The notes under the pieces are model-generated. The model had not been told where the DNA came from and searched no databases. It saw only the letters and a list, made by a program, of their open reading frames with translations. This document shows, one piece after another, positions 36,679 through 46,179 of a DNA stretch of 64,000 bases. Position 1 is the stretch's first letter. Every line of letters starts with the position of its first letter. The translations under genes were made by a program, and so were the position numbers. Origin of the DNA: Bacteroidota bacterium (GTDB taxonomy: Bacteria > Bacteroidota > Bacteroidia > Chitinophagales > Chitinophagaceae); the NCBI GenBank assembly GCA_005882315.1, contig VBAR01000001.1, positions 693,736-757,735 on the forward strand, read 5' to 3'.

Positions 36679-38230
36679 ATAATTTAATTTCTTCTTCATG
36701 CTGATTGAAAAACCGGAATTCGGTTAAATGATAGTTAGTATCCTCTTGTAGCTTTATTTTCTGGCGGTATTTCTTTCTCCATTTTGCCAATCTTGTTGAC
36801 CACGGCCAACCTTTGGTGAGATAAGCGTACATTATTGGGTGGACTATAATTCTAAGATTGTTATGCTTATGTGTAAAAAGATAACTCAGATTCTTCTCTA
36901 TTTCATCTTCCAGCAATAATGCTGAAGATATTTTTCCGGTACCACTACAGCTTGGACAAACCTCCTGTGTGTTGATGTTCATTTCCGGCTTCATGCGTTG
37001 ACGGGTGATCTGCATCAAGCCAAATTTTGAAATAGGCAGTACCGCATGTTTGGCCCTGTCAGGTGACATGAACTCTTCCATCTTCTCCTGTAACTTTCTC
37101 TTGTTCTCAGGAAGTTTCATATCAATGAAATCTATCACAATAATGCCGCCCATATCCCGAAGCCGGAACTGTCTTGCAATTTCTTCTGCCGCTTCCAGGT
37201 TAGTCTCCATGGCATTCTGTTCCTGGTTATTACCGACACTTTTGTACCCGCTGTTTACATCTATCACATGCAGAGCTTCGGTGTGTTCAATGATCAGGTA
37301 AGCACCGCTATTCAGGTTTACTGTTTTACCAAAAGAGGATTTAACCTGTTTGGTAATGCCATATGAATCGAAAATGGTAGAGCCGTTATTGTAATAAGAA
37401 ACTATATCTGCCTTCTCGGGTGCTATGCGCAGGATATAATTGCGTGTATCATTGAAAATATTCTTATCATTCACAACGATCTTATTGAAATCTTCATTCA
37501 ACAAGTCACGAAGAATGCTGGTTGCTTTTGTTTGCTCACTTAAGATCTTTGCAGGTGGTACGGCCCCTTTTAGGTTTTGCTGAATCGTTTTCCAGGTTGC
37601 TACTAAGGTTGATAGATCATCATGCAATTCAGCCGTATTTTTTCCCTCAGCTGCAGTTCTTACAATTACACCAAAGTTTCTTGACTTGATCGATTCTACA
37701 ATTCGCTGTAATCTTTTTCTTTCATCCGATGAATGGATCTTTCTTGAAACAGCAACGATATTATTGAAAGGGGTAATAACAATAAAACGACCGGGCAATG
37801 AAATTTCACAACTTAATCTTGGGCCTTTAGCTGCAATTGGTTCTTTCAATATCTGAACAAGAATATTCGGTTTGCCACCAAGTACCTCATTTATCTTTCC
37901 TGTTTTTACTATCTCGGGCTCTACTTCAAATTTTCCAAAGTCCATAATGCCTTCCGATTTGTCGGCCATTGAAAGATTGGTAAACTTAAGCAACGACTTT
38001 GCGTAAGGGCTTAAGTCTGTATAATGAAGAAAAGCGTCTTTTTCAAAGCCCACATCTACAAATGCAGCATTCAGTCCCGGAATAAGTTTTTTTACTTTTC
38101 CGAGATACAAATCACCCACGGCAAAACGGGCATCGCTTTTTTCGCTATGCAGTTCTACCAGCTTTTTGTCCTCGAGCAGGGCAATTTCAACACCTTGAGG
38201 TGCTGCATTAATGATAAGTTCTTTGTTCAT
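36677..38230 (-). CDS. rng: Ribonuclease E/G family protein (RNase G type)
   Basis: 517 residues, the length of RNase G rather than RNase E. S1 domain at about 35-125 (GDLYLGKVKKLIPGLNAAFV), DNase I-like catalytic region with Asp in ALHVIDVNSGYKS and IIVIDFIDM, and the Zn-link CPSCSG. It cleaves single-stranded RNA and matures 16S rRNA. Its upstream gap is long and carries a heptamer repeat; the small ribosomal-type gene is the next minus-strand gene upstream. Confidence 0.95.
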   Translation of the reverse strand: MNKELIINAAPQGVEIALLEDKKLVELHSEKSDARFAVGDLYLGKVKKLIPGLNAAFVDVGFEKDAFLHYTDLSPYAKSLLKFTNLSMADKSEGIMDFGKFEVEPEIVKTGKINEVLGGKPNILVQILKEPIAAKGPRLSCEISLPGRFIVITPFNNIVAVSRKIHSSDERKRLQRIVESIKSRNFGVIVRTAAEGKNTAELHDDLSTLVATWKTIQQNLKGAVPPAKILSEQTKATSILRDLLNEDFNKIVVNDKNIFNDTRNYILRIAPEKADIVSYYNNGSTIFDSYGITKQVKSSFGKTVNLNSGAYLIIEHTEALHVIDVNSGYKSVGNNQEQNAMETNLEAAEEIARQFRLRDMGGIIVIDFIDMKLPENKRKLQEKMEEFMSPDRAKHAVLPISKFGLMQITRQRMKPEMNINTQEVCPSCSGTGKISSALLLEDEIEKNLSYLFTHKHNNLRIIVHPIMYAYLTKGWPWSTRLAKWRKKYRQKIKLQEDTNYHLTEFRFFNQHEEEIKL

Positions 38231-38384
38231 TTAATAAACAACAAATGACAACATTTCTTGAATGCCTCAACCGGTGGCCAGGAATTCTGTACATGTAAGC
38301 AGGGTGTGATCCTGAATAATTGTAGTGCAGCAAATTGGTGGGGAGCTAACTAGTACAGTAAACAACCAGAGAGAAAATGTTTCG

Positions 38385-38440
38385 GATCTGAAGTTCGAAG
38401 TTTGAGGCTATAAACCTCAAACTTCAACTATCAAACTTAC
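38385..38440. repeat. Heptamer repeat array with inverted arms
   Basis: Eight 7-base units in phase: GATCTGA, AGTTCGA, AGTTTGA, GGCTATA, AACCTCA, AACTTCA, ACTATCA, AACTTAC. The first half is the inverse of the second, giving a perfect 11-base stem, GAAGTTTGAGG (38397-38407) with CCTCAAACTTC (38415-38425). The array runs into the stop codon of the small basic gene. Confidence 0.7.
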
Positions 38441-38532
38441 TTGTTCCTCTTTTTGTGACGATTCTTTCTTAATCTCTTTTTACGTTTGTGCGTCGCAATT
38501 TTATGACGCTTTCTTTTCTTACCACACGGCAT
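38437..38532 (-). CDS. 31-residue ribosomal-type protein (AURKAIP1/COX24 domain)
   Basis: ATG at 38530-38532, TAA at 38437-38439. The protein MPCGKKRKRHKIATHKRKKR... is two-thirds Lys, Arg and His. It matches the small AURKAIP1/COX24-domain (bS22/mS38-like) proteins that are nearly invariant across Bacteroidota and bind the small ribosomal subunit. It is short enough to be missed by gene finders. Its context next to rng is compatible with a role in ribosome function. Confidence 0.85.
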   Translation of the reverse strand: MPCGKKRKRHKIATHKRKKRLRKNRHKKRNK

Positions 38533-38594
38533 ACGAAAATGTTTTTTTTATTAATTAAATCAGTTTCTTGTATTTCAATTCGCCATCGGCGAAC

Positions 38595-39458
38595 CTATTT
38601 CAATTCATTTATCCTCTTTTCCACTTCCTGTTTCCATTCCTCTCTTTTCAATAATGGCAAGCTTTTCTTATACCATTCTATCGCCTCTTTCTTTTTACCA
38701 ATCATTGTATAAGCATCGGCTAGTTTCAAAATTGCATCCAGGTTGGTTGGTTCAAGTCTGATGATCTTTTGAAAACGAGGTATTGCTTTATCATATTGGG
38801 TAGAAAAAACAGCCGCATCTGCAAGAGCCATTTGCGCATAAATATTTGTGCTGTCTTTCTGCAATACACCCATTATCTTCTGAATTCCTTCCATCGGCAT
38901 CTCACTCAGCTCACCATAAATAAGGCTTATTCCCAGCTCCACACTTGCCGAATCATTAGAAGGATTTAAACTCAAAGACCTCTCATACAACTCTTTAGCC
39001 TGTGAGGCAATCCATTTCTTTTTAGGAATGTTTACTTCTGATCTAAGACTACCTAAAAATAAACGGGCAGCAAAAATGAGGGTTTTTTCCGAATTTTCCA
39101 ATCTTGCTGCTTGTGCTTCATACCAGGCATAAGGTTCGAAGATTTTTGCAGAATCTGACCAAAAATGTGACAACTGATGATACACTTTTAGTTGTTGTTC
39201 TTTTACATCACCCCGACTAATAGAATTTTCCAATTCATTCAACCTTATTACTTGCTCCATACTAAGTTTCGACTTGGCTTGTGCAAGTACAGAATCCGTA
39301 TTGAATAATAATTGATTTGTTGCCTGTACTGAAACTGAAACCGGCTTTACCTCATGTTTGTGCATATCAGCTTCCGTCTTACCAAAGCGATATAAAGAAG
39401 CAACTAATAATACCGCTGTAAATGCAACAATTAACTGAGGTCTTTTCACAAATAACAA
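38595..39458 (-). CDS. Membrane-anchored TPR protein
   Basis: 287 residues. One N-terminal membrane helix (about 8-26, PQLIVAFTAVLLVASLYRF), a helical middle, and TPR units in the second half (near 165-185, 195-215, 220-245 and 250-275, e.g. PTNLDAILKLADAYTMIGKK). It probably acts as a scaffold on the periplasmic face. It lies between the small ribosomal-type gene and HU on the same strand. Function unknown. Confidence 0.8.
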   Translation of the reverse strand: MLFVKRPQLIVAFTAVLLVASLYRFGKTEADMHKHEVKPVSVSVQATNQLLFNTDSVLAQAKSKLSMEQVIRLNELENSISRGDVKEQQLKVYHQLSHFWSDSAKIFEPYAWYEAQAARLENSEKTLIFAARLFLGSLRSEVNIPKKKWIASQAKELYERSLSLNPSNDSASVELGISLIYGELSEMPMEGIQKIMGVLQKDSTNIYAQMALADAAVFSTQYDKAIPRFQKIIRLEPTNLDAILKLADAYTMIGKKKEAIEWYKKSLPLLKREEWKQEVEKRINELK

Positions 39459-39543
39459 AAATTACCAAAGCTTGTAAATCTTTGGGCGGGGCAAATGTAC
39501 CTCAAAGCAACTGAACTAAAGGAGAAACTATTTGACTGAAGAA

Positions 39544-39870
39544 TTAAGCCGGCTCAACATCTTCGCCGGGACCGTCGTCATGTTTGGGAGTTACCAATTT
39601 TTTTACTTCTGCAACAAACTCTTTTGCAGGTTTGAATGCAGGAATATAATGTTCTGGAATGTGTACCGCTATGTTCTTTTTGATATTACGGCCAATTTTT
39701 GCTGCCCGTCTTTTGGTGATAAAACTGCCAAATCCGCGTATATAAATATTCTCACCTGCAGAAAGGGTGTCTTTGATTTCTTTGAACATGGTTTCCAGTG
39801 TCACCAGCACATCAACCTTGGGAATGCCGGTTTTTTCGGAGATTCTGTTGACGAGGTCGGCTTTTCTCAT
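39544..39870 (-). CDS. HU/IHF-family DNA-binding protein
   Basis: 108 residues from the ATG at 39868-39870 (MRKADLVNRISEKTGIPKVD). An ORF extending to 40014 overlaps the start of mutY on the other strand and is rejected. The HU signature is GENIYIRGFGSFITKRRAAK, followed by an arm with Arg/Lys and a Pro-containing tip (HIPEHYIPAFKPAKEF). The C-terminal tail is acidic (DDGPGEDVEPA), which is longer than in E. coli HU. It bends and compacts DNA. It is divergent from mutY. Confidence 0.93.
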   Translation of the reverse strand: MRKADLVNRISEKTGIPKVDVLVTLETMFKEIKDTLSAGENIYIRGFGSFITKRRAAKIGRNIKKNIAVHIPEHYIPAFKPAKEFVAEVKKLVTPKHDDGPGEDVEPA

Positions 39871-39996
39871 TGTCAGGGGGTTTTTTCGTTTACCGAATTT
39901 AGGATAAAAATAAGTGATTTTCAAAGGGATAGGCAAATATTTTTTTGACAATTTGTAGATAGCTGATGAAATTGCGGCCTGCCTCCATATTTTTTT

Positions 39997-41052
39997 ATGA
40001 CATCTACTGCTCAAAAAAACAATTTCAAAAAGATTTTATTGAAATGGAACCGTGATAAAAATTCACGGATAATGCCCTGGAAAGGTGAAAAAGACCCTTA
40101 TAAAATATGGCTCAGTGAGATCATTTTACAGCAAACAAGAGTTGAGCAAGGGCTAGATTATTACAACCGGTTTGTAAAAGAGTTTCCCGAGATTAATAAA
40201 CTGGCCAAGGCTGCTGACAAAAAAATTTTCAAAATGTGGGAAGGCCTGGGTTATTATTCCCGTTGCAGAAACTTATTGGCCACAGCAAGATATATTTCAA
40301 AAGAAAGAAAAGGAAAGTTTCCAAACAGCTACAAAGAGATAAATGATTTAAAAGGAATTGGACCTTATACGGCATCAGCCATTTCTTCATTCGCTTTCAA
40401 CCTCCCTCATGCCGTTGTAGATGGAAATGTTTTTAGGGTGTTGGCAAGGATTTTTGGAATTAAAACACCACCGGATACAACAGAAGGGAAAAAATTATTT
40501 AATGCCCTTGCAGAAGAGTTGCTTGATAAAAAACAGCCCGGGATTTATAACCAATCCATAATGGACTTTGGTGCCGTTGTTTGCAAACCTGCTTCTCCTC
40601 TTTGCCAATCATGCCCGTTCAACAAAAGTTGTTTCGCTTTTTTAAATGATCAGGTTCAATCATTACCAGTAAAAAGGAAAAAGATCACTATCAAAACAAG
40701 GTGGCTTTATTATTTTATCCCAGAACATAATGGAGAAATTTTTATTCATCAGCGCATAGGGAAAGATATCTGGCATCATCTCCATGAATTTTATTTGTTT
40801 GAAGCAAAGAAAAAAATATCCAACCGCCAGGTAACTGAGCAGGCTAGTAAATTAGCATCGGGTACCAATCTCCTGAAAATCTCGCCTGTTTATTCACAAC
40901 AGTTATCACATCAATATATCAACGCTGTATTTATTCATCTTTATTTAAAACGAAAACCATTCTTACTCAAAACAGGGCAATGGGTAAAGAAGAAAAAGCT
41001 TCAACAATTTGCCTTTCCGGGTGTAATCAGGGATTTTTTGAAAGACTTCTAA
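39997..41052 (+). CDS. mutY: A/G-specific adenine glycosylase
   Basis: 351 residues. The glycosylase core has the catalytic Glu in ILQQTRVEQ, the helix-hairpin-helix LKGIGPYTASAISSFAF, and the catalytic Asp in AVVDGNVFRVLAR. The [4Fe-4S] loop is C-x6-C-x2-C-x5-C (CKPASPLCQSCPFNKSC). The C-terminal 120 residues resemble the NUDIX-like domain that recognises 8-oxoG. It removes A mispaired with 8-oxoG. First gene of mutY-ssb-gldE-gldD, a gene order common in Bacteroidota. Confidence 0.95.
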   Translation: MTSTAQKNNFKKILLKWNRDKNSRIMPWKGEKDPYKIWLSEIILQQTRVEQGLDYYNRFVKEFPEINKLAKAADKKIFKMWEGLGYYSRCRNLLATARYISKERKGKFPNSYKEINDLKGIGPYTASAISSFAFNLPHAVVDGNVFRVLARIFGIKTPPDTTEGKKLFNALAEELLDKKQPGIYNQSIMDFGAVVCKPASPLCQSCPFNKSCFAFLNDQVQSLPVKRKKITIKTRWLYYFIPEHNGEIFIHQRIGKDIWHHLHEFYLFEAKKKISNRQVTEQASKLASGTNLLKISPVYSQQLSHQYINAVFIHLYLKRKPFLLKTGQWVKKKKLQQFAFPGVIRDFLKDF

Positions 41053-41189
41053 ACTAACAGAAACCTTTGCCAGCTTCATATTCACCTGTTGCCACACAGA
41101 AATTTTTTTGCTTTATCCCCCTAAAACGATTTAATTTTAAAGAGCATTCCCAAAACCACCAACGAGTAAACCTTTTAAACGACAAATTT

Positions 41190-41618
41190 ATGCGTGGCGT
41201 TAACCGAGTGATGCTGATTGGCAACCTGGGCAAAGACCCGGAATTACAGCAGTTGGAAGGAAACATTTCTGTTGCAAAATTTCCATTAGCTACAACTGAA
41301 ACTTTTAAGGACCGTGGCGGTAAGTTGGTAAGTCAAACTGAGTGGCACACAGTAGTACTATGGCGTGGATTGGCAGACCTTGCGGCAAAGTATTTACACA
41401 AAGGAAGTTTGGTTTATATAGAAGGAAGATTAAGAACCCGCAGCTGGGATGATAAAGAAGGCCATCGAAAATTTGCCACTGAAGTGGTGGGTGATAACCT
41501 GATAATGCTGGATAAAAGAACGGACGGCGCAGGTTCGCATCATCATGGTGAAAGCGGAGTTGAAGGAACAGATACTCCCTCAGCCGACATCCCTGGCGAT
41601 ATAGACCTCAAATTTTAG
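41190..41618 (+). CDS. ssb: Single-stranded DNA-binding protein
   Basis: 142 residues from the ATG at 41190-41192 (MRGVNRVMLIGNLGKDPELQ), the normal SSB opening. The frame upstream is open to 41067 but its residues are not SSB-like. The OB fold spans about 3-110, followed by a Gly/His/Ser-rich linker, and the conserved acidic tip DIDLKF closes the protein and recruits partner proteins. Confidence 0.96.
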   Translation: MRGVNRVMLIGNLGKDPELQQLEGNISVAKFPLATTETFKDRGGKLVSQTEWHTVVLWRGLADLAAKYLHKGSLVYIEGRLRTRSWDDKEGHRKFATEVVGDNLIMLDKRTDGAGSHHHGESGVEGTDTPSADIPGDIDLKF

Positions 41619-41649
41619 TTTTATAAACATATTTTTGCAATACCAACTC

Positions 41650-41673
41650 AAAGGCAGGTTGTAACCTGCCTTT
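41650..41673 (+). terminator. Hairpin after ssb
   Basis: AAAGGCAGGTT and AACCTGCCTTT form a perfect 11-base inverted repeat with a 2-base centre, followed by a short T-rich stretch. It probably reduces read-through into gldE. Confidence 0.6.
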
Positions 41674-41704
41674 ATGATTGAATCTGAAACCAAAATCACA
41701 TTAA

Positions 41705-43051
41705 TTGGAAAGCCATTCGTTACTAAACTGGATTGATACAAAACTGCTTTTCATTTTGCTGGCCGGCCAAACGGATGGTTTGATATTGCCTGTTATTTTA
41801 CTTGCTGTTTTACTGCTCATGTCATTTGCTGTTTCTGGTGCTGAGGTTGCTTTGTTTTCGCTCAGCAGTAAAGACGTGAATATGCTGAAAACAAAAGAAC
41901 ATGATGCAGCAAAAAGGATCATCAACTTGCTGGAAGAACCCAAAGAAGTTTATGCTACACTGATGATAACGGGCACCTTCATCAACATCAGCATTATTGT
42001 TTTGTCTAATTTTTTATTGAACAGGATCATTCCGCTGGATAATGTATCATTCACCCTCTCTGTTATTATCAAAGTAGTGATCATTGCTTTCGTTATGATA
42101 TTTTTTGGAAAAGTATTACCAAAGGTTATGGCTACACAAAACAACCTGCGGTTTGCCTATGACTCTTCTTTCTTTATCGATTCGCTGCATCTTTTATTTC
42201 GACGTATCAGCAAATGGATTGTTTCATTGGCAGATGGAATTGGTCGCCGCTTAGGTGCAGATAAAAGTGAGGCCCTCAGCATCCGTGAACTGGATGAAGC
42301 AATCGATATCAAATCAGATGACGAAGCTTCGCAGGAGGAAAAGAATATCATGAAAGGTATTGTGAAGTTTGGAAATATAACTGTAAAGCAGATCATGCAT
42401 AGCCGGTTGGATGTAAACGGGCTTGATCATGATATGCCATTTAAAGAGTTGTTACAAAAAGTAGAAGAGTTGCATTATTCAAGATTACCGGTTTATAAAA
42501 ATAACCTCGATGAGGTAGTGGGTATTATCAATACAAAAGACCTCATTCCTCATTTGGACGAACACGAAAACTTTGACTGGCGGCCATTAATGCGCCAGCC
42601 TTATTTTGTTCCGGAAACAAAAGCGATTGAAGATCTGCTGAAAGAGTTTCAACAAAAACGAATTCATTTTGCGGTGGTAGTAGATGAGTTTGGTGGTACC
42701 AGCGGTATTGTCACACTTGAAGACATTATGGAGGAGGTGATCGGTGAAATAAAAGATGAATTTGATGAAGAAGAAAACAAAAACAAAAAGCTGGACGAAC
42801 ATAATTTTGTGTTTGAAGGCAAAACACATTTGATTGACATGTGTCGTATCATGAAATTACCTCCAGACATATTTGACAGGATAAAAGGAGAAAGTGAATC
42901 AGTAGCGGGGCTAGTGTTGGAAATATATGGTGAAATTCCGCCTGAGAATGAACTCATCCCTTGTGGTGATTTTCAATTTACTGTTATTGAGAAAAATCCA
43001 AACCGCATACAGTTAGTTAAAGTAACCGTTATACCCAGTCTAAAAAAATAA
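41705..43051 (+). CDS. gldE: Gliding motility protein GldE (CNNM/CBS family)
   Basis: 448 residues starting at a TTG codon. An in-frame TAA lies directly before it, and no ATG occurs until deep in the first membrane domain. A DUF21/CNNM membrane domain with about four helices (about 15-170), two CBS domains (about 215-335, MHSRLDVNGLDHD and IHFAVVVDEFGGTSGIVTLE), and a CorC/HlyC-type C-terminal domain (about 350-440). GldE resembles Mg2+/Co2+ transport proteins and supports GldD and other T9SS/gliding components. It is followed by gldD after 8 bases. Confidence 0.9.
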   Translation: MESHSLLNWIDTKLLFILLAGQTDGLILPVILLAVLLLMSFAVSGAEVALFSLSSKDVNMLKTKEHDAAKRIINLLEEPKEVYATLMITGTFINISIIVLSNFLLNRIIPLDNVSFTLSVIIKVVIIAFVMIFFGKVLPKVMATQNNLRFAYDSSFFIDSLHLLFRRISKWIVSLADGIGRRLGADKSEALSIRELDEAIDIKSDDEASQEEKNIMKGIVKFGNITVKQIMHSRLDVNGLDHDMPFKELLQKVEELHYSRLPVYKNNLDEVVGIINTKDLIPHLDEHENFDWRPLMRQPYFVPETKAIEDLLKEFQQKRIHFAVVVDEFGGTSGIVTLEDIMEEVIGEIKDEFDEEENKNKKLDEHNFVFEGKTHLIDMCRIMKLPPDIFDRIKGESESVAGLVLEIYGEIPPENELIPCGDFQFTVIEKNPNRIQLVKVTVIPSLKK

Positions 43052-43059
43052 CCTACCTG

Positions 43060-43656
43060 ATGAAAAAATCATTTTTTGGTTTTATATGCTTTAGTGTTTT
43101 GATTTTATTATTTGCCTGCAACAGCAATTATACATATAAAAAGAAAGGATATTTTAAAATTGATTTCCCCCAAAAAGAATATCGGTTATTTGATCAACCC
43201 GGCTATCCTTATTCATTCGAATACCCTGTATATGCTAATGTGATAAAAGACTCTACATTCTTTGGAGATGTAAGTGAAAATCCGTGGTGGATCAATATTG
43301 ATGTACCACAACTTGGCGGACGGGTATATGTTAGCTATAAAGAGATTGGACCAAAAAATAGATTTGATTCATTACTCAATGATGCATTTAAGATGACTTA
43401 CCTGCAGCACAGCACAGTGGCCAGCGGCCGTGATGATAGTCTTATGCATACACAAAATGGCGCTGAGGGTTATTTTTTCAAGCTGTTCGGGAATACGGCA
43501 ACTGCCAACCAATTTTTTCTGACTGATTCTACAAACCATTTTTTACGTGGTGCTTTGTATTTTGATGCAACTCCCAATGAAGACTCACTGAGTATTGTGA
43601 ATAATTTTTTGAAACAGGATCTATTTCATTTGATCAACACGCTGAAGTGGAAATAA
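43060..43656 (+). CDS. gldD: Gliding motility lipoprotein GldD
   Basis: 198 residues. The lipoprotein signal ends LLFACNS, with the lipid-attached Cys near residue 20. The mature start is YKKKGYFKIDFPQKEYRLF, followed by PYSFEYPVYANV, both typical of GldD. GldD is needed for gliding and type IX secretion in Flavobacterium. It follows gldE, the usual partner, which supports both identifications. The four T9SS-type C-termini elsewhere in the region could not be exported without such a system. Confidence 0.92.
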   Translation: MKKSFFGFICFSVLILLFACNSNYTYKKKGYFKIDFPQKEYRLFDQPGYPYSFEYPVYANVIKDSTFFGDVSENPWWINIDVPQLGGRVYVSYKEIGPKNRFDSLLNDAFKMTYLQHSTVASGRDDSLMHTQNGAEGYFFKLFGNTATANQFFLTDSTNHFLRGALYFDATPNEDSLSIVNNFLKQDLFHLINTLKWK

Positions 43657-43728
43657 CGATGTGCTATCGTAGCCTGTTTATTTATTGCCCCTGCCCTATC
43701 TTACTTATACTACTAAATTAACTGACTG

Positions 43729-45507
43729 ATGAAAAAGTTTTTTCTTTTTACCTGCATGCTGTTTTCATTTCTATTTATGAAAGCACAGCAAACTGCAACT
43801 ACTGATACGCTCAAAAAAGCCCTTGCCAAGGCCACTGATATCAATGAAAAAGCTAACCTGCTCGATAATCTTTCCCGGATATTAATGAATGTGAATCCTA
43901 CGGAAGCTGAGATGTATGGTGAGCAACTGATAACATTGGCAGAAGAATCAAGGGACAGAGAGTTGATGGTAAAAGCCTACCAGTCAAACGGTACACGTTG
44001 TATGTATTTTGCTACGCAACAAAAATTTGCTTCCCGATCAATTGAGTATTACAATAAGGCACTGACGATTGCGAAGCAAAACAAGATGGAAGAAAAAATT
44101 GGTGAAGTACAATTGCAGCTTAGCAATATTAATTTACTGATGGTTGAAAAAGATAAAGCTCTTTCATATGCAAACCAGGCTTTTTCACTTATATCCACTT
44201 TATCCAATGATAGTTTATTGGCAGAAGCACATAACTGCTTTGGCCGGATCTATATTTCCCGCAATGAAAAGACACTGGCCCTGCGGCATTTTTTTAATGC
44301 AGTAAGAATTGCCGAAGATATAAAAGCAGGAAAAAGCCTTAAAGCTAATTTGCTGCGTAACGGCTATCTTAATCTTTCAGCATTCTACTCCGGTATAGAA
44401 GATTATGATAAAGCAATAGACTATTCAACAAAGGCCTATAAGCAACTTGATAATATGTCCGAGAAAAATGTTCCTTTCCAACGGGCTATTGACATCAATA
44501 ATCTCGGGAACCTTTTTGCAGCAAAAAAAAATAATGATATAGCCATCAGTTATTTTGAACGCTCCGTAAGGATGGCCGATAGTTTAAAATTTCCATCGCT
44601 GAAAGTGCCGGCCTATATAAGTATACTTAATCAGTATCTCCGCGTAGATGAACCGGCGAAAGCCTTGAATTATCTTAACTCTCCTTCTGGCAAACAATTA
44701 AAATCCTACCTGGTAAATTTTGGCATGTCTGCTGCGTGTGACCAGGCTTATGGCTATACCTATGCAGAAATGGGGCAATACGACTCGGCTCGAATTTATT
44801 TTGACAGAGCCTTTCCTTTCTTTGACAAAAGTACAAATGAAACAAACAAGGTTTCGTTTTACAGGCAACTGGCAGGTTTTTATAAAAAGTCAGGAGAAAC
44901 CAAAAAAGCTATAGAGTATTTTATTAAAGTAAAAGAGATCGGCGAAGCTAAAGGCATGCTTGAATATGTGAGAAATGCAGCAAAAAATCTTGATTCGCTT
45001 TATTTAAAGTCCGGTGATCTTAAAACAGCTAATTTATATAATGTCGTCTATTACCAGTATAAAGACAGTATTGATAAACTGAATAAAGAAAACGAACTGG
45101 CACAAATAGAAGCTCTGGATGAACAGCAAAGGCTGGATAGAAAACTGGCAGAAGAAGTTGAAGCGAAAGAAAAAAGAAACCGCATTCAATACATGGGTAT
45201 TGTAATTGCAATCGCTGCATTGTTTATTGGGCTGGTTATGATGGGCTGGTTTAAAGTCTCTGCAAATACGATCAGGGCTATTGGGTTCTTTGCATTCCTT
45301 CTCTTTTTTGAATTTATTTTCCTCGTATTCAAGAAAAATATTTATGGTCTGACAAAAGGAGAGCCAATGTATGATCTTTTATTTATGATCGCATTGGCAG
45401 CCATCCTTGTACCGCTGCACCATTGGCTGGAACACAAGGTGATTCATTTCCTTACCTCGCATCATATGCTGAGACTGCGTGGAATATTTTCGAAAAAAAC
45501 AGGATGA
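43729..45507 (+). CDS. TPR protein with C-terminal membrane domain
   Basis: 592 residues. Signal peptide about 1-18 (ending FMKAQQ). TPR-like repeats cover about 40-420 (for example ARIYFDRAFPFFDKSTNETN). A charged coiled coil (about 440-485, KENELAQIEALDEQQRLDRK) leads to three membrane helices (about 488-507, 514-534 and 547-566) and a short basic tail. This resembles the sensor half of TPR-containing histidine kinases or LytTR regulators but has no kinase or DNA-binding domain. Partners are unknown. Confidence 0.75.
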   Translation: MKKFFLFTCMLFSFLFMKAQQTATTDTLKKALAKATDINEKANLLDNLSRILMNVNPTEAEMYGEQLITLAEESRDRELMVKAYQSNGTRCMYFATQQKFASRSIEYYNKALTIAKQNKMEEKIGEVQLQLSNINLLMVEKDKALSYANQAFSLISTLSNDSLLAEAHNCFGRIYISRNEKTLALRHFFNAVRIAEDIKAGKSLKANLLRNGYLNLSAFYSGIEDYDKAIDYSTKAYKQLDNMSEKNVPFQRAIDINNLGNLFAAKKNNDIAISYFERSVRMADSLKFPSLKVPAYISILNQYLRVDEPAKALNYLNSPSGKQLKSYLVNFGMSAACDQAYGYTYAEMGQYDSARIYFDRAFPFFDKSTNETNKVSFYRQLAGFYKKSGETKKAIEYFIKVKEIGEAKGMLEYVRNAAKNLDSLYLKSGDLKTANLYNVVYYQYKDSIDKLNKENELAQIEALDEQQRLDRKLAEEVEAKEKRNRIQYMGIVIAIAALFIGLVMMGWFKVSANTIRAIGFFAFLLFFEFIFLVFKKNIYGLTKGEPMYDLLFMIALAAILVPLHHWLEHKVIHFLTSHHMLRLRGIFSKKTG

Positions 45508-45541
45508 ATTTTCTTAGGCTTACATTTGCAAAAAATCAGTT

Positions 45542-46138
45542 GTGATAGTAATAGATAAAGTAATTATCAGTGATGATGTGGTGGAAAAACAGTTTGTTTG
45601 CGACCTGGCCAAATGCAAAGGTGGTTGCTGTGAAGAAGGTGATGCCGGTGCCCCGTTGGATAAAGCAGAACTGAATATCATTAAAAAAGTATTTAATAAA
45701 ATAAAACCATATCTCTCTGCTGCTTCTTTAAAGGAAATAGAAAAAAAGGGATTTTATGTTTATCACCGTGAGTTTGGCTGGGTAACTCCTACCCTTGGCA
45801 ATGATTCTGAAATTTGTGTATACGGAATTCGGGAAAAAGATGGCATGATCAAATGTGCATTTGAACAGGCTTACTATGATGGTGTCATTGAATGGAAAAA
45901 ACCCATCAGTTGTCACCTTTACCCGATCATTTCAGAAAAAGGTAAACATGGTGATTATGACAAGATGAATTATGAGCCGAGAGAGAAACTTTGTAACCCG
46001 GCTTGTGCATTGGGTAAAAAACTAAAAGTACCTACTTATGAATTTCTGAAAGAACCCATCACCAGAAAATATGGTGAAGATTTTTATAATGCATTAGATA
46101 AAGCCGCCAAAGAGCATTTCACTGAAAAAGTAAAATGA
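45542..46138 (+). CDS. DUF3109 family Cys-rich protein
   Basis: 198 residues from a GTG start. Eight Cys residues are placed as in metal or Fe-S binding proteins: CDLAKCKGGCCEEGD near 20-34, then ICVYG, IKCAFEQ, SCHLYPI, LCNPACALGKK. DUF3109 is related to the YkgJ-type CxxxCxxCC proteins. It is conserved in Bacteroidota and no function is established. It lies 34 bases after the TPR gene and 41 before the AlkD-like gene. Confidence 0.85.
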   Translation: MIVIDKVIISDDVVEKQFVCDLAKCKGGCCEEGDAGAPLDKAELNIIKKVFNKIKPYLSAASLKEIEKKGFYVYHREFGWVTPTLGNDSEICVYGIREKDGMIKCAFEQAYYDGVIEWKKPISCHLYPIISEKGKHGDYDKMNYEPREKLCNPACALGKKLKVPTYEFLKEPITRKYGEDFYNALDKAAKEHFTEKVK

Positions 46139-46179
46139 TTCACAAAGTATTCGGGTCCTTTCAGGAATAGCATAAACTG

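Noticed and set aside
39871-40014. Longer N-terminus for the HU protein
   Set aside because: It overlaps the mutY start on the other strand and adds residues with no HU similarity.
41067-41189. Longer N-terminus for ssb
   Set aside because: The added 41 residues do not look like SSB, and the ATG at 41190 gives the canonical opening.
41705-43051. gldE as a hemolysin
   Set aside because: The CNNM/CBS family is often labelled hemolysin, but the adjacent gldD and the order mutY-ssb-gldE-gldD point to GldE.
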